Shown here piece by piece: positions 7,832-16,697 of a stretch of DNA of 35,683 nucleotides. A program made the position numbers and the translations under genes. Origin of the DNA: UMGS902 sp045538895 (lineage in GTDB: Bacteria; Bacillota; Clostridia; Oscillospirales; CAG-272). Below the pieces are notes generated by a model. The model saw only the letters and a program-made list of their open reading frames with translations, was not told where the DNA came from and made no database searches. The first letter of the stretch is position 1. Every line of letters starts with the position of its first letter. The stretch lies in NCBI GenBank assembly GCA_045538895.1, contig JAZQEH010000024.1, forward strand, positions 1 through 35,683. The letters are read 5' to 3'.

Positions 7832-7950
7832 TTTATGTCCCTCCGGTTTTCCCACCATATAGGCTGTCGCCGTTAGCCGGAATGCTTCCGGCACCGAACG
7901 GGAAAGTACCCATATGTGTGTTATATTTTCTGCTTGCTTTATTGCAAGCG
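7832..7950 (-). promoter_or_regulatory. rpsB 5' leader with two hairpins
   Basis: The transcript leader is about 120 nt. It holds hairpin GCTTGC/GCAAGC (7932-7949) near the start and a strong hairpin GCCGGAA/TTCCGGC (7876-7892). Ribosomal protein leaders often fold into autoregulatory sites for the encoded protein; whether S2 binds here is not shown. Confidence 0.45.
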
Positions 7951-7955
7951 GAATT

Positions 7956-7984
7956 ATTGTATCACAACATTTTAATTAATGCAA
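7956..7984 (-). promoter_or_regulatory. rpsB-tsf promoter, extended -10
   Basis: On the minus strand TTGCAT (7979-7984), 17 nt, and TACAAT (7956-7961) preceded by TGA. Confidence 0.7.
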
Positions 7985-8024
7985 GTGTTTTTGCTAAAAA
8001 TATTTGATTTATTTTACAATGAGG

Positions 8025-9359
8025 CTACACTTGACCGAAATCCACTACGGCACCCGTGATATAATCATACAAAAGAACGTGTGAAACCGACAGTTTGCCA
8101 TCCTTATACCCATATTCAAGGCACCATTCGCCGCACACCTCGGAAAAACCGCTCGCAAGCGAAACTCTTGCAAAAAGAGTGCCGTTCTTTACGGTATAAT
8201 CGGTGATGTCACCGCTTAAAAGGATTTCGTGCAAATTCTCTGCCGCAGTATCAAGTCTGCTCTTTTCAAAGGTGTGCGTAACACCGTTATACGCAAGAGT
8301 GAAACTGTCAGCATCCGCTGTGGAACTTATACTGCCGTCTGTGAAATCAAAAGCATCTTCAACTGCTATTTTCTTATAGCTTCCGCAATGCACTGCGATC
8401 TCCTCAACATAGCACTGCGTTCCGTGACCGAGCACGGAAATACGCACGGTTTCGCACACAGAGTCTCCGTCAAAATCCGAAGTATACAGCACAGCTCCGC
8501 CATAATAGTTTTCCACGGAGTGCGGAACCTCGGTTTCATCGGCATCCCCATTTCCCGAAAAGGTTTCTTTATTAATTTCAAAAACCTCGTCAATGCTGTT
8601 AAAATACTGACTGTATATGTCCTTGAACTCCTTGTCAAGGTCAAAACGCTCCGACATTGTCAAGGTCTTTTCCGGCTTCTCAAAAATGAGGGTGCCGTTT
8701 TCTATATGCGCCCTGCCCTCGGCACTGTAAAAATCATCATAACCCGTTGCCGTCGAAAGTCCGCCGGTTTGACTTGTCGAAGCAACCTCGTTGTGGAGAA
8801 GAGTATAGGTAAGCTCTCCGTTTTCTTCAAGCTCCAGATAGTACGATGCCTCCTCGCCCATATGACTTTCGCAAACACCGCCCGGCGAAAATACATAAAT
8901 ATCACCGATACCGTAATATCCGCCCTCCAGAATCACAGAGCCGTCAGCCTCGAACAAATCGAAGTAGCAATTACCGTAAATAGCAAGCGGGGTTTGCAAC
9001 CAAATTTTGTGTCCGTGTATTTCGGCTGATGTCACATTGCCTAAATTCATAGTCAGTGAAACAGGTACAGTCATTCCGGTCACGGCGATTGTATAATCCC
9101 CTTCCGGATAGCTCTCGTTTTCCAAGAGATGCTCCATTTTGCTTTGAAGCCCGTCTATCGGAACAGTCAGCACAATGTCATCCTGCACCTCGGGTACTTC
9201 GACAGTTTGTGCAGTTGTCTGCACAGTTATCTGCACGGTGTCTAACGTGGTTTGTTCGGTTATCTCCGTTGTTTTTGCTACGGTCACTTCACCCTCTCCG
9301 CAAGCGGCAAGAAGCAATAGCGAAAGCAAAAGCAATAATACAAATGAATATTTCCTCAT
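8025..9359 (-). CDS. Hypothetical secreted lipoprotein
   Basis: 444 aa, GGAGGTG before the ATG at 9359. A type II signal peptide ends in the lipobox LLAAC with Cys20 as the lipidation site. It is followed by a Thr/Val/Gln-rich linker (about residues 25-60) typical of surface lipoproteins. The remainder is acidic and beta-rich; no catalytic motif was recognised. Two Asp-rich stretches (around residue 270, GNGDADETEV, and residue 295, TSDFDGDSVCETV) could bind calcium, as in FG-GAP/VCBS-like domains. The gene has its own promoter; no obvious terminator was seen downstream. Function unknown. Confidence 0.8.
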   Translation of the reverse strand: MRKYSFVLLLLLSLLLLAACGEGEVTVAKTTEITEQTTLDTVQITVQTTAQTVEVPEVQDDIVLTVPIDGLQSKMEHLLENESYPEGDYTIAVTGMTVPVSLTMNLGNVTSAEIHGHKIWLQTPLAIYGNCYFDLFEADGSVILEGGYYGIGDIYVFSPGGVCESHMGEEASYYLELEENGELTYTLLHNEVASTSQTGGLSTATGYDDFYSAEGRAHIENGTLIFEKPEKTLTMSERFDLDKEFKDIYSQYFNSIDEVFEINKETFSGNGDADETEVPHSVENYYGGAVLYTSDFDGDSVCETVRISVLGHGTQCYVEEIAVHCGSYKKIAVEDAFDFTDGSISSTADADSFTLAYNGVTHTFEKSRLDTAAENLHEILLSGDITDYTVKNGTLFARVSLASGFSEVCGEWCLEYGYKDGKLSVSHVLLYDYITGAVVDFGQV

Positions 9360-9396
9360 TTTTACACCTCCGCTTTTAAGTGTTTTATCTGTTTAA

Positions 9397-9425
9397 ATTC
9401 TATCATACACGGATGGTGTTTTCAA
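9397..9425 (-). promoter_or_regulatory. Promoter of the lipoprotein gene
   Basis: On the minus strand TTGAAA (9420-9425), 17 nt, TAGAAT (9397-9402) with upstream TGA (extended -10). Confidence 0.6.
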
Positions 9426-9430
9426 CATAT

Positions 9431-9727
9431 TTACCCTTTAAAAAATCCTTTTTTCTTTCTTTTATCATCGCCCCGCTCGTATTTACAGTCGGCAATGACT
9501 ATTTCAACAAGTATCGTATCTTCACCGAAGCATTTTATATTACACCACGGCACACGTACGCTCTCCCCCTTTGAAAAACCGAGTGCAGAGCAATCGCCGA
9601 CAATAAGTGCGATTATTTTCCCATCACAGCTGTCAAACTCAATGTCTGTGACATATCCGATAATAGCGCCGTCGCAGACGTTTATCACCTGTTTTTTGCC
9701 TATTCCTGTTGTGCAACAATTTCCCAT
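9431..9727 (-). CDS. YlmC/YmxH-family PRC-barrel protein
   Basis: 98 aa; AAGGAG before the ATG at 9727. The order of motifs INVCDGAIIGYVTDIEFD, GKIIALIV, VPWCNIKCFGEDTILVEI matches the YlmC/YmxH family, a small PRC-barrel group associated with sporulation-proficient Firmicutes. The C-terminus is lysine-rich. The lipoprotein promoter lies in the 35 bp just beyond the 9431 end, so the lipoprotein may also receive read-through. The exact role is unknown. Confidence 0.85.
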   Translation of the reverse strand: MGNCCTTGIGKKQVINVCDGAIIGYVTDIEFDSCDGKIIALIVGDCSALGFSKGESVRVPWCNIKCFGEDTILVEIVIADCKYERGDDKRKKKGFFKG

Positions 9728-9743
9728 AACTGTCTCCTTCCTA

Positions 9744-9772
9744 TTGATAATAATATGATTTTATGCTAAACT
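9744..9772 (+). promoter_or_regulatory. Promoter of the C_GCAxxG_C_C-nnrD operon
   Basis: TTGATA (9744-9749), 17 nt, TAAACT (9767-9772) with upstream TGC. Transcription would begin near 9780, past an in-frame ATG at 9775, which fixes the start of the next gene at 9796. Confidence 0.55.
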
Positions 9773-9795
9773 AAATGAAAAGGACGGTGTTTTTT

Positions 9796-10215
9796 ATGAC
9801 TAAAAAAGAATATGCAATCGAATTACACGACCGTGGATGCAACTGTGCACAAAGTGTACTCTGTGCATTTGCAGAAGAATGCGGCATAAATGAAGAAATA
9901 TTAATGAAGCTTTCCGAAGGACTCGGCCGTGGCGGCGGAGGAATGGATGCCATGTGCGGTGCCCTTTCGGGTGCGATTATGGCGGCAAGCGTGAAATATG
10001 CAGACGGCAACATCCTTGCACCAAAATCAAAAGAAACAACCTATGCAATAGCAAAGCAGATGTGTGACGAATTCAAAAAAGAATGCGGCTCGCTTATATG
10101 TGCCGAAATCAAGGGAGTAAGCAGCGGCAAGGCACTCACCACCTGCCCGAAATGTATTGAAGCAGGTGTTGCTATCGCCGAAAAAGCCCTTGGAGGCAAA
10201 TATGATAACAACTAA
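9796..10215 (+). CDS. C_GCAxxG_C_C family redox-type protein
   Basis: 139 aa. Start at 9796 follows AGGACGGTG; the alternative ATG at 9775 would precede the predicted transcription start. Family motifs: GCNCAQSVLCAF near residue 15, GLGRGGGGMDAMCGALSGA around 48-66, and a C-terminal TTCPKC. The conserved cysteines suggest a redox or metal role, but the biochemical function is not established. The last 14 bases overlap nnrD, so the two are translationally coupled. Confidence 0.85.
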   Translation: MTKKEYAIELHDRGCNCAQSVLCAFAEECGINEEILMKLSEGLGRGGGGMDAMCGALSGAIMAASVKYADGNILAPKSKETTYAIAKQMCDEFKKECGSLICAEIKGVSSGKALTTCPKCIEAGVAIAEKALGGKYDNN

Positions 10216-11035
10216 AGAATACGTATGCTCAAAGCTACCGAAACGCACTCCCCTTTCCAACAAAGGTACATACGGCAAGGTGATGCTTGCGTGCGGCAGC
10301 GGTGATATGCGTGGTGCGGCGGCGCTCGCCATCCTCGGTGCTCTCCGCACGGGTGCAGGACTTGTAACGCTTGCAAGCACCAGAGAAGTTATTGACACTC
10401 TTTCGTCAACCATATACGAAGCGACATGGCTTGACACGGACACCAGTGACATGATTTGTGCATCTGACAGTGCAAATGCAGTCGGCATAGGTTGCGGACT
10501 CGGCGTAAGTAAGAAAAACCGCAAAAACGTACAGTGGCTCATTGAACGTAGCGGTGCGCCGCTTGTAATAGATGCCGACGGGCTGAACTCTATTGCAGGT
10601 CAGAAAGACGTGTTCAGATATGCCCTGCGTGAAATTGTTATCACTCCTCACCCGCTTGAGTTTTCACGTCTTATCGGTGTTCCTGTTGCACAGATTCAAG
10701 GTGACCGTGAAGGATACGCAAAAGCATATGCCCGTGAGCACGGCATTACCGTTTTGCTTAAAGGCCACAACACAATTATCACAAACGGCGAAGAAACGTT
10801 TATAAATCCCACAGGCTCAAGTGCACTTGCCAAGGGCGGAAGCGGTGACGTGCTTTGCGGTATGATATGTTCGTTTATCGCACAGGGCGTAAAGCCGTTT
10901 GATGCGGCAGTAATCGGTGCATACGTACACGGTCTTGCAGGTGAGCGTCTCGGTGAAAAAATATCCGAATACGGCGTGCTCGCAAGCGAGATCCCGCTTG
11001 AATGTGCAAAGATTTTAAAGGAGCTTTCTTTATGA
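10202..11035 (+). CDS. nnrD: ADP/ATP-dependent NAD(P)H-hydrate dehydratase
   Basis: 277 aa, ribokinase-like fold. It repairs hydrated NADH and NADPH in the cytosol using ADP or ATP. The ATG at 10202 follows GGAGGC. Motifs: GKVMLACGSGDMRGAAALA, VIDADGLN, TPHPLEFSRLIG, LLKGHNTII and the nucleotide-binding GSSALAKGGSGDVLCGMI. It lacks the N-terminal epimerase domain (NnrE), so this is the single-domain form. Its stop overlaps the ATG of a secreted glycoside-hydrolase-like gene, an unexpected operon partner. Confidence 0.92.
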   Translation: MITTKEYVCSKLPKRTPLSNKGTYGKVMLACGSGDMRGAAALAILGALRTGAGLVTLASTREVIDTLSSTIYEATWLDTDTSDMICASDSANAVGIGCGLGVSKKNRKNVQWLIERSGAPLVIDADGLNSIAGQKDVFRYALREIVITPHPLEFSRLIGVPVAQIQGDREGYAKAYAREHGITVLLKGHNTIITNGEETFINPTGSSALAKGGSGDVLCGMICSFIAQGVKPFDAAVIGAYVHGLAGERLGEKISEYGVLASEIPLECAKILKELSL

Positions 11036-13737
11036 AAAAACTGGTTTTTGCGTTTGTATTCGCTCTACTGCTATGTGTGAGTGCTTTTGCGAGTGAACGT
11101 ACGGTATACGTATCGGGATTTGGAAACGATGAAAACGACGGCTCAAAAGACGCCCCGCTTAAAACTATCGAAGCAGGCTTTCACGCACTTCCGTTTGGCG
11201 GCAAGTTGGTGCTGGTTACCGCATTTTCGCTCGACGAAACGACAAATGAGTTTCCAGAGGTTGACGGTCTGATTACCCTAACCTCGCACGACGGAACTAC
11301 AGACTACCGCGAATTATACGGGGCAAAGCTGTATTTAGTCGGTCAGCTTTTGCTACGCGGTAATATGAAGTTTGAAAACATTGATTTCGTAGCATGCGAT
11401 ATAAACCGCGTTATAATCTGCAACGGTCACTACGCTTGCTTTGGCGAAGGTATTCGTACTTATGCCGTCAATGACGGCATAAATCTTATCGGAATTACCG
11501 GCGGCGGTAACGGAAGGCATCCGGCAAAAGGCGCTTTCATAGAAATCCATAGCGGCGACTGGCACAGAATACGTGGCGGCAAAAGAAACTCAAACGAAGT
11601 TTTCGAAGGTGACGTTACAATAGCGGTTTACGGCGGCACAATACACGATGTGTTCTGGCTTGCGGGTGACAGCTTGACAAACGGTAACGGTAGTCTTTAC
11701 ATCTACGGTGGAACCTTTAAAAAAGGAGTGCATCTTGCAAGCAAAACCGGATTTACGGGAAACGTCCACGCTTCAATTTACGGCGGAGAGTTTCATGCAC
11801 CGATATACGTAAGTAAAGGTGGAAACACAGGCGGCGACGTAACAGTAAATATACTGAAAAACATCGGTGCTGAAATTGATTTTTCAAACGGCTCTGCCAA
11901 AAGTGCAAAAGTTCAGCTTGGAAACGTGGCTTTTGCACACACAAAAAATCTTGACACGTATATCATCAATCCGGAGAAGGCAGAGGAGATCAGAATATCC
12001 GATGCGGAGAATATACGGCTCGCAAAAGAAAAAATACTTGCGACAAAGTATTCCACCCCTCTCCATCTGCGTAACATGACCGAGGGCGAAATCATTTATA
12101 GACAAAACGATATGCAGATTAATTTCGACGTTAACGGCGACAGAAAAATAAATCTGAAAGATGTTCTCGAATGCATCAAAGCTGAAAAAGACGTTGACAA
12201 TGACGGACGCATAACCATAGGCGATGCAACGTCCGTAATTAAAGATATCGTAGGATTTGAAAATGTTTTTTCAAACAGTATAAATCTCGGTGAAATAAAG
12301 CTTTACGGAGCAGAAAACGATCAAAACACTCTCACAAAAGGATTTGCTTTTGCCGATGCAAAAAGCAACAATTACACTATATACTCGGACGTTTCATTAA
12401 ACGAAAACGGCATTATAGGACTTTTCTTCGGATGCGACAGACCGTCGCCCGTAGATGTAAACGGCTATTACTTTGAAGTAAGCCGCGAGCGTGGTACACT
12501 GAATGCTTACAGTGTGTCAGGTGGAATGTACAGATACCTCGGTACAAAGGATTTAGACCTTTTATCAAGCAAGGCACGCATACGCGTAGAATACAAGGAC
12601 GGCGTAAGCAATCTTTATTTTGACGACAATCCGCTTGAGCATGAGCAATTCTTTGACTTCAACTTTAGTCTTGAGCCGCACGGTACATATGTTGGAATGT
12701 ATGTTGAAGACGCCTCGGCTACTGTTATAAAGGCTTCAAAGGTTATTAAAAAATCGCAAAATAAAACATACCTAAACGAGCTGCTATACAGCTTTACCGA
12801 CCCTGATGTATTCTGCGAAAACGGTATTTACTATATCTACGGCAGCGGTAAAGGCACAGGCGAAGGAAAAAGCAGCGGAGGTATCAACTGCTTCTCAACA
12901 ACCGACTTTGTAAATTTCAAATACGAAGGACAGGTACTTAAAAAGGGAGACACCTTCGGCGAAAGCGGTTTTCTTTGTGCAAACATAGTAAAATACGGCG
13001 ATTATTATTACATGTTCTATTCTGCTTACAATGAAGAAATCGGACGTTCTCCAACCGCATACGCATCATCGACATCGCCGACAGGCCCGTTTACAAATCC
13101 CGAAATGAAGCCGCTGACAACCCTCCCCGATATACTTGGCGGTCAGCCGTTTGTTGACGATGACGGTACGGCATACCTGATATATACACGCACGTCAGGC
13201 GGAAACCAGACCTATGGTGCGAAGGTGATTCTTAAGGATGGCAAAGCGGAGCTTGACCTTGAAAGCGAAAGTTTTTTGCTTGGAGTTACCGAGGAATGGG
13301 AAGCCGCACGTGCAAGCGTCCTGGAGTGCGGTTTAATTGTAAAGCACGGCGGACTTTACTACCTGCTTTACTCCGGCGGAAACTACAACTCATCCTACGG
13401 CGTTGGGTATGCAGTGAGTGAAAATCCGCTCGGTCCTTACACAAAATATGAACACAATCCCATAATGATAGGTACTGCACAGTCCTACGGTTGCGGTGCG
13501 GCAAGCGTCTTTCCTTCAAGTGACGGCAGTGAATACTTTATAATACATCTCCGCAGTTTTTCATATTGTGAAACCCGACCTTTGCAGACCTGTATGGACC
13601 GATTCCGCTTTGTAAAAGATCCCCGTGGAGGTCCTGACATTATCGAAATCTGCGGTCCATCGGTTACTCCGCAGTCTATCCCCAGCAGCGGTACTTTAAG
13701 TGCCGACGAATGGCAAAGCATAAGATTTCATCCGTGA
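11032..13737 (+). CDS. Secreted multidomain GH43-like protein A
   Basis: 901 aa; start at 11032 (ATGA overlap with nnrD; AAAGGAG at 11017-11023). Signal peptide about 1-20. Residues about 24-330 form a right-handed beta-helix-like region beginning TVYVSGFGNDENDGS (DUF1565-like) with repeats of IYGGTF type. Residues about 370-428 hold two dockerin-like calcium loops, DVNGDRKINLKD and DVDNDGRITIGD. A jelly-roll/LamG-like module spans about 435-580. The C-terminal 320 residues are a GH43-type five-bladed propeller with catalytic Asp590 (FTDPDVF), Asp709-711 (QPFVDDDG) and Glu765 (LECGLIVKHGGLYYLLYSGG). Expected role: extracellular hydrolysis of an arabinose-, xylose- or galactose-containing glycan. 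First of three tandem paralogues. Confidence 0.85.
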   Translation: MKKLVFAFVFALLLCVSAFASERTVYVSGFGNDENDGSKDAPLKTIEAGFHALPFGGKLVLVTAFSLDETTNEFPEVDGLITLTSHDGTTDYRELYGAKLYLVGQLLLRGNMKFENIDFVACDINRVIICNGHYACFGEGIRTYAVNDGINLIGITGGGNGRHPAKGAFIEIHSGDWHRIRGGKRNSNEVFEGDVTIAVYGGTIHDVFWLAGDSLTNGNGSLYIYGGTFKKGVHLASKTGFTGNVHASIYGGEFHAPIYVSKGGNTGGDVTVNILKNIGAEIDFSNGSAKSAKVQLGNVAFAHTKNLDTYIINPEKAEEIRISDAENIRLAKEKILATKYSTPLHLRNMTEGEIIYRQNDMQINFDVNGDRKINLKDVLECIKAEKDVDNDGRITIGDATSVIKDIVGFENVFSNSINLGEIKLYGAENDQNTLTKGFAFADAKSNNYTIYSDVSLNENGIIGLFFGCDRPSPVDVNGYYFEVSRERGTLNAYSVSGGMYRYLGTKDLDLLSSKARIRVEYKDGVSNLYFDDNPLEHEQFFDFNFSLEPHGTYVGMYVEDASATVIKASKVIKKSQNKTYLNELLYSFTDPDVFCENGIYYIYGSGKGTGEGKSSGGINCFSTTDFVNFKYEGQVLKKGDTFGESGFLCANIVKYGDYYYMFYSAYNEEIGRSPTAYASSTSPTGPFTNPEMKPLTTLPDILGGQPFVDDDGTAYLIYTRTSGGNQTYGAKVILKDGKAELDLESESFLLGVTEEWEAARASVLECGLIVKHGGLYYLLYSGGNYNSSYGVGYAVSENPLGPYTKYEHNPIMIGTAQSYGCGAASVFPSSDGSEYFIIHLRSFSYCETRPLQTCMDRFRFVKDPRGGPDIIEICGPSVTPQSIPSSGTLSADEWQSIRFHP

Positions 13738-13738
13738 T

Positions 13739-13838
13739 GTACAAAAAATTCAGATTTGTATAAAAAATTCTTACTCAAGCATATTTTTTGAACCGATTTT
13801 TCATACAACTTGAAAAATCAACTCTGCTGTGCTATATT
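13739..13838 (+). promoter_or_regulatory. Promoter and candidate operators for protein B
   Basis: TTGAAA (13810-13815), 17 nt, TATATT (13833-13838). The -35 lies in a 9-bp inverted repeat, GATTTTTCA (13795-13803) and TGAAAAATC (13811-13819). Upstream are two near-identical 13-mers, GTACAAAAAATTC (13739-13751) and GTATAAAAAATTC (13758-13770), 19 bp apart (about two helical turns). This looks like a regulated promoter; the regulator is unknown. Confidence 0.55.
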
Positions 13839-13874
13839 TAAATATGTAAAAAACATATTTATCAAGGAGAGCTT

Positions 13875-16655
13875 ATGAAAAGAATAATAGTTTTATTTAC
13901 GGCGCTTATTGCATGCGTTATGCTATGCATTTCGGCACTTGCAGTAGACCAGCCAACCGTTTACGTTACGCCTTTCGGTAACGATGAAAATGCGGGTACA
14001 CTCGACTCGCCCTTAAAATCTCTTTATGCGGCTTTCCGTGCTTTGCCAAGCGGCGGTAAAATCGTCGTGTGCGGTGTTGTTTCTATGGGTACAACACAGC
14101 TTCCCTCCTCTGAGGGACTTATCACGATCTCCTCGCTTGATGCAGAGGACTACCGTGTCAGCGCAGGTGAGGGCGGCAGCGGTATCATTCACATGAGCGG
14201 CAATATCAGTTTCACAAGCCCCATCAAATTAGAAAATCTTGATATTCTCACCTTAAAAAAGAACCTCGTATTCATGTGCAACGGCAATTACGCATGCTTT
14301 GGCGACGGCATTACCGTTACAACACTGAACGAAGAAGTTAATTATCCGAGCATAGTTGCAGGTTGCACAGGTGCAACTCCTGCAAACGGTACGTATCTTG
14401 AAATCTGCAGTGGCACGTGGTACCGTGTACGTGGCGGTTCGAGAGGTACAAGCTCCGCAGCTCAAACTGGCGACTCCTGTACCGTTATTCGCGGCGGTAC
14501 CTTTACAAACACGTTTGACGGTGGCGGCGACTCCGACACAAACGGTAACGTAAACGTATATATCTACGGCGGCACCTTTAACGCAAGCGTTAACGGTGCA
14601 TCTGCCGCAAAAATCGACGGCAATCTTCACATGTCAATCTACGGCGGCACATTCAACACAAACAATATAAGAGTCGGACGCGGTGGTGCAGTTACAGGCA
14701 ATGCTACAGTAAACATTTTCACCGACTTTGAAAAGAAATTTGTAGCCGGTACTTCTACAGTTGCAGGCTACACAGATTTATCCGTAGATGCATCAAAAAA
14801 TGTCAAAACCGACCTTGTGCCACTGTACGTAAGCGGTGACAATCTTGAAAAGCTGATTGCCGCAGACGACGCCTTTATCGAGTCACATGCAAATGCAAAG
14901 CTCCCTAAAGAAACGGGCGCTTCCCTCGGTAACAGAGATATGAGTGCATGCGGCAGCACGGCAAAAACCGCAGCAAATACACTCGGAAGCACCGCAAACG
15001 ATATAAGCGGTGACGGCAGAGTAACTCTTTACGATGCCCTCTCCACTGCAAAAATAGCTTTCGGCGGCAAATACAATGCAAATGCCGACATCAACGCAGA
15101 CGGAAGAATAACACTTTCAGATGCAATGCTTACCCTGAAGCACACGTTAAACCACGTTGCTTCCATCAAGCGTGAAACACCTGAAAACTGCATTTCAAGC
15201 ACACTTAGCCTTTACGGCGGTGCGGTGGCTGAAAACGGCAAAATCTCAAAGGGATATGCATTCGGTACAATAAACGAGAGTGCATACTCGCTCTACTCCG
15301 ACGTAAAACTAAGTGACGGTGGCATCGCAGGTCTCTACTTTGGCGGAGAAAGCACAAATCCAGCAGAGGCAAACGGCTACTATTTTGAAATCAACTCTGC
15401 AAAGAAAACCGCAACTCTCTACAGCGTTGCAAGCGGCATCTACCGCATAGTTGCGGAAGAGAATGCAAACATCCTTTCGGGCAATGCACGAATCATGGTA
15501 ACATACGGTGCAAGCACAAATCCGAATTCCGCAACACTTTATTTCGATGACAACACTCATGTTACCGAAGCTTATCCGAAATTCGACCTTTCGCTGAAAT
15601 CGCTCGGCAATGCGGTTGGTCTTTACGTAGAAAACGGTGTTGCCACCCTTCCCGTATGTGTTAAGGAAAATGCTCTCTCATCCGATAACGGATTCTACCA
15701 AAACAACATTTTCGAGCAGTTCACCGACCCTGAAGTATTCTTTGAAAACGGCAGATACTACTTCTACGGTACCCGTTCCTCCACGCAGAATCAGGGCGTT
15801 CAGTGCTTCTCAACCACCGACTTTGTAAACTGGGACGATGAAGGTCTTGTCTTAAAGCACGGTGATGCTTTCGGTGACGGTGTTTACAAGGCGGCAAATA
15901 TCGTCAAATACGGTGATTGGTACTATCTGTTCTACATGGCAAAATCAAGTGCACTTGATACGTCTGTAACCGCTTATGCATCCGCAAAGTCACCTGCAGG
16001 TCCTTTCAAGAACGCAGACAAAACCGCTCTTACAGGCGATGCAAACTTTATCGGCGGTCAGCCGTTTGTTGATGATGACGGCAAGGTTTATCTCATTTTT
16101 GCACGCACCACAGGCGGCAATAAGCTTTACGGTGCAGAAATCGCTCTTGCCGACGGCAAGGCGGTTATAGACCTCTCAACAGAAAAGCTCTTGCTTGAGC
16201 CTACCGAAAAGTGGGAAAATGCAAAAGCATCAGTTGTTGAGTGCGGCTACCTTGTAAAGCACGAGGGCATTTATTATCTGCTCTATTCAGGCGGCAATTA
16301 CAACTCCACATACGGCACGGGATATGCTACAAGCACTTCTCCGCTCGGAACTTACACAAAGTATGAGTATAACCCGATTCTTGTGTCAAATGACCAGGCA
16401 TTCGGCGTTGGTGCGGCAACAATATTCGTTTCCCCCGACGGCAGCGAGCATTTCATTGCATATCTGCGTAACTTCTCGCCCACCGTTGTCCGTCCTCTGC
16501 TCACATGCGTTGACCGCATCCGCTTTGTTGACAATCCAAACGGCGGTGCTGACATCCTCGAAATGTACGGTCCGACAGTTAACCCTCAGCCTCTCCCAAG
16601 TGGAATTGGCGAAAACGGCATTGCAGAATATCAAACTTTAAGATTCCATTGGTAA
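13875..16655 (+). CDS. Secreted multidomain GH43-like protein B
   Basis: 926 aa; AAGGAG before the ATG. Same plan as protein A: signal peptide (about 1-23), beta-helix-like part with repeated VYIYGGTF and SIYGGTF, an internal dockerin-like pair (DISGDGRVTLYD and DINADGRITLSD, about residues 375-425), a jelly-roll-like module, then the GH43-like domain with Asp618 (FTDPEVF), Asp733-735 and Glu789. All three acidic residues are kept, so it should be active. It has its own promoter and is closest to protein C by eye, suggesting a more recent duplication of B and C than of A. Likely substrate: a plant or host glycan side chain; unresolved. Confidence 0.85.
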   Translation: MKRIIVLFTALIACVMLCISALAVDQPTVYVTPFGNDENAGTLDSPLKSLYAAFRALPSGGKIVVCGVVSMGTTQLPSSEGLITISSLDAEDYRVSAGEGGSGIIHMSGNISFTSPIKLENLDILTLKKNLVFMCNGNYACFGDGITVTTLNEEVNYPSIVAGCTGATPANGTYLEICSGTWYRVRGGSRGTSSAAQTGDSCTVIRGGTFTNTFDGGGDSDTNGNVNVYIYGGTFNASVNGASAAKIDGNLHMSIYGGTFNTNNIRVGRGGAVTGNATVNIFTDFEKKFVAGTSTVAGYTDLSVDASKNVKTDLVPLYVSGDNLEKLIAADDAFIESHANAKLPKETGASLGNRDMSACGSTAKTAANTLGSTANDISGDGRVTLYDALSTAKIAFGGKYNANADINADGRITLSDAMLTLKHTLNHVASIKRETPENCISSTLSLYGGAVAENGKISKGYAFGTINESAYSLYSDVKLSDGGIAGLYFGGESTNPAEANGYYFEINSAKKTATLYSVASGIYRIVAEENANILSGNARIMVTYGASTNPNSATLYFDDNTHVTEAYPKFDLSLKSLGNAVGLYVENGVATLPVCVKENALSSDNGFYQNNIFEQFTDPEVFFENGRYYFYGTRSSTQNQGVQCFSTTDFVNWDDEGLVLKHGDAFGDGVYKAANIVKYGDWYYLFYMAKSSALDTSVTAYASAKSPAGPFKNADKTALTGDANFIGGQPFVDDDGKVYLIFARTTGGNKLYGAEIALADGKAVIDLSTEKLLLEPTEKWENAKASVVECGYLVKHEGIYYLLYSGGNYNSTYGTGYATSTSPLGTYTKYEYNPILVSNDQAFGVGAATIFVSPDGSEHFIAYLRNFSPTVVRPLLTCVDRIRFVDNPNGGADILEMYGPTVNPQPLPSGIGENGIAEYQTLRFHW

Positions 16656-16661
16656 AATAAA

Positions 16662-16683
16662 AAAGGGCTGGCAACAGCCCTTT
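16662..16683. terminator. Intercistronic hairpin with GNRA loop
   Basis: AAAGGGCTG, loop GCAA, CAGCCCTTT. On the plus strand only three Ts follow, so termination should be weak. On the minus strand a T-rich run follows, so it would stop antisense transcripts. It may instead adjust or protect the B-C transcript. Confidence 0.6.
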
Positions 16684-16697
16684 CAAAAGGAAACTAT

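Noticed and set aside
7832..7894. A 21-residue N-terminal extension of S2
   Set aside because: It covers the leader hairpin and has no ribosome site; MSVISIKQLLEAG is the normal start and follows GGAGGG.
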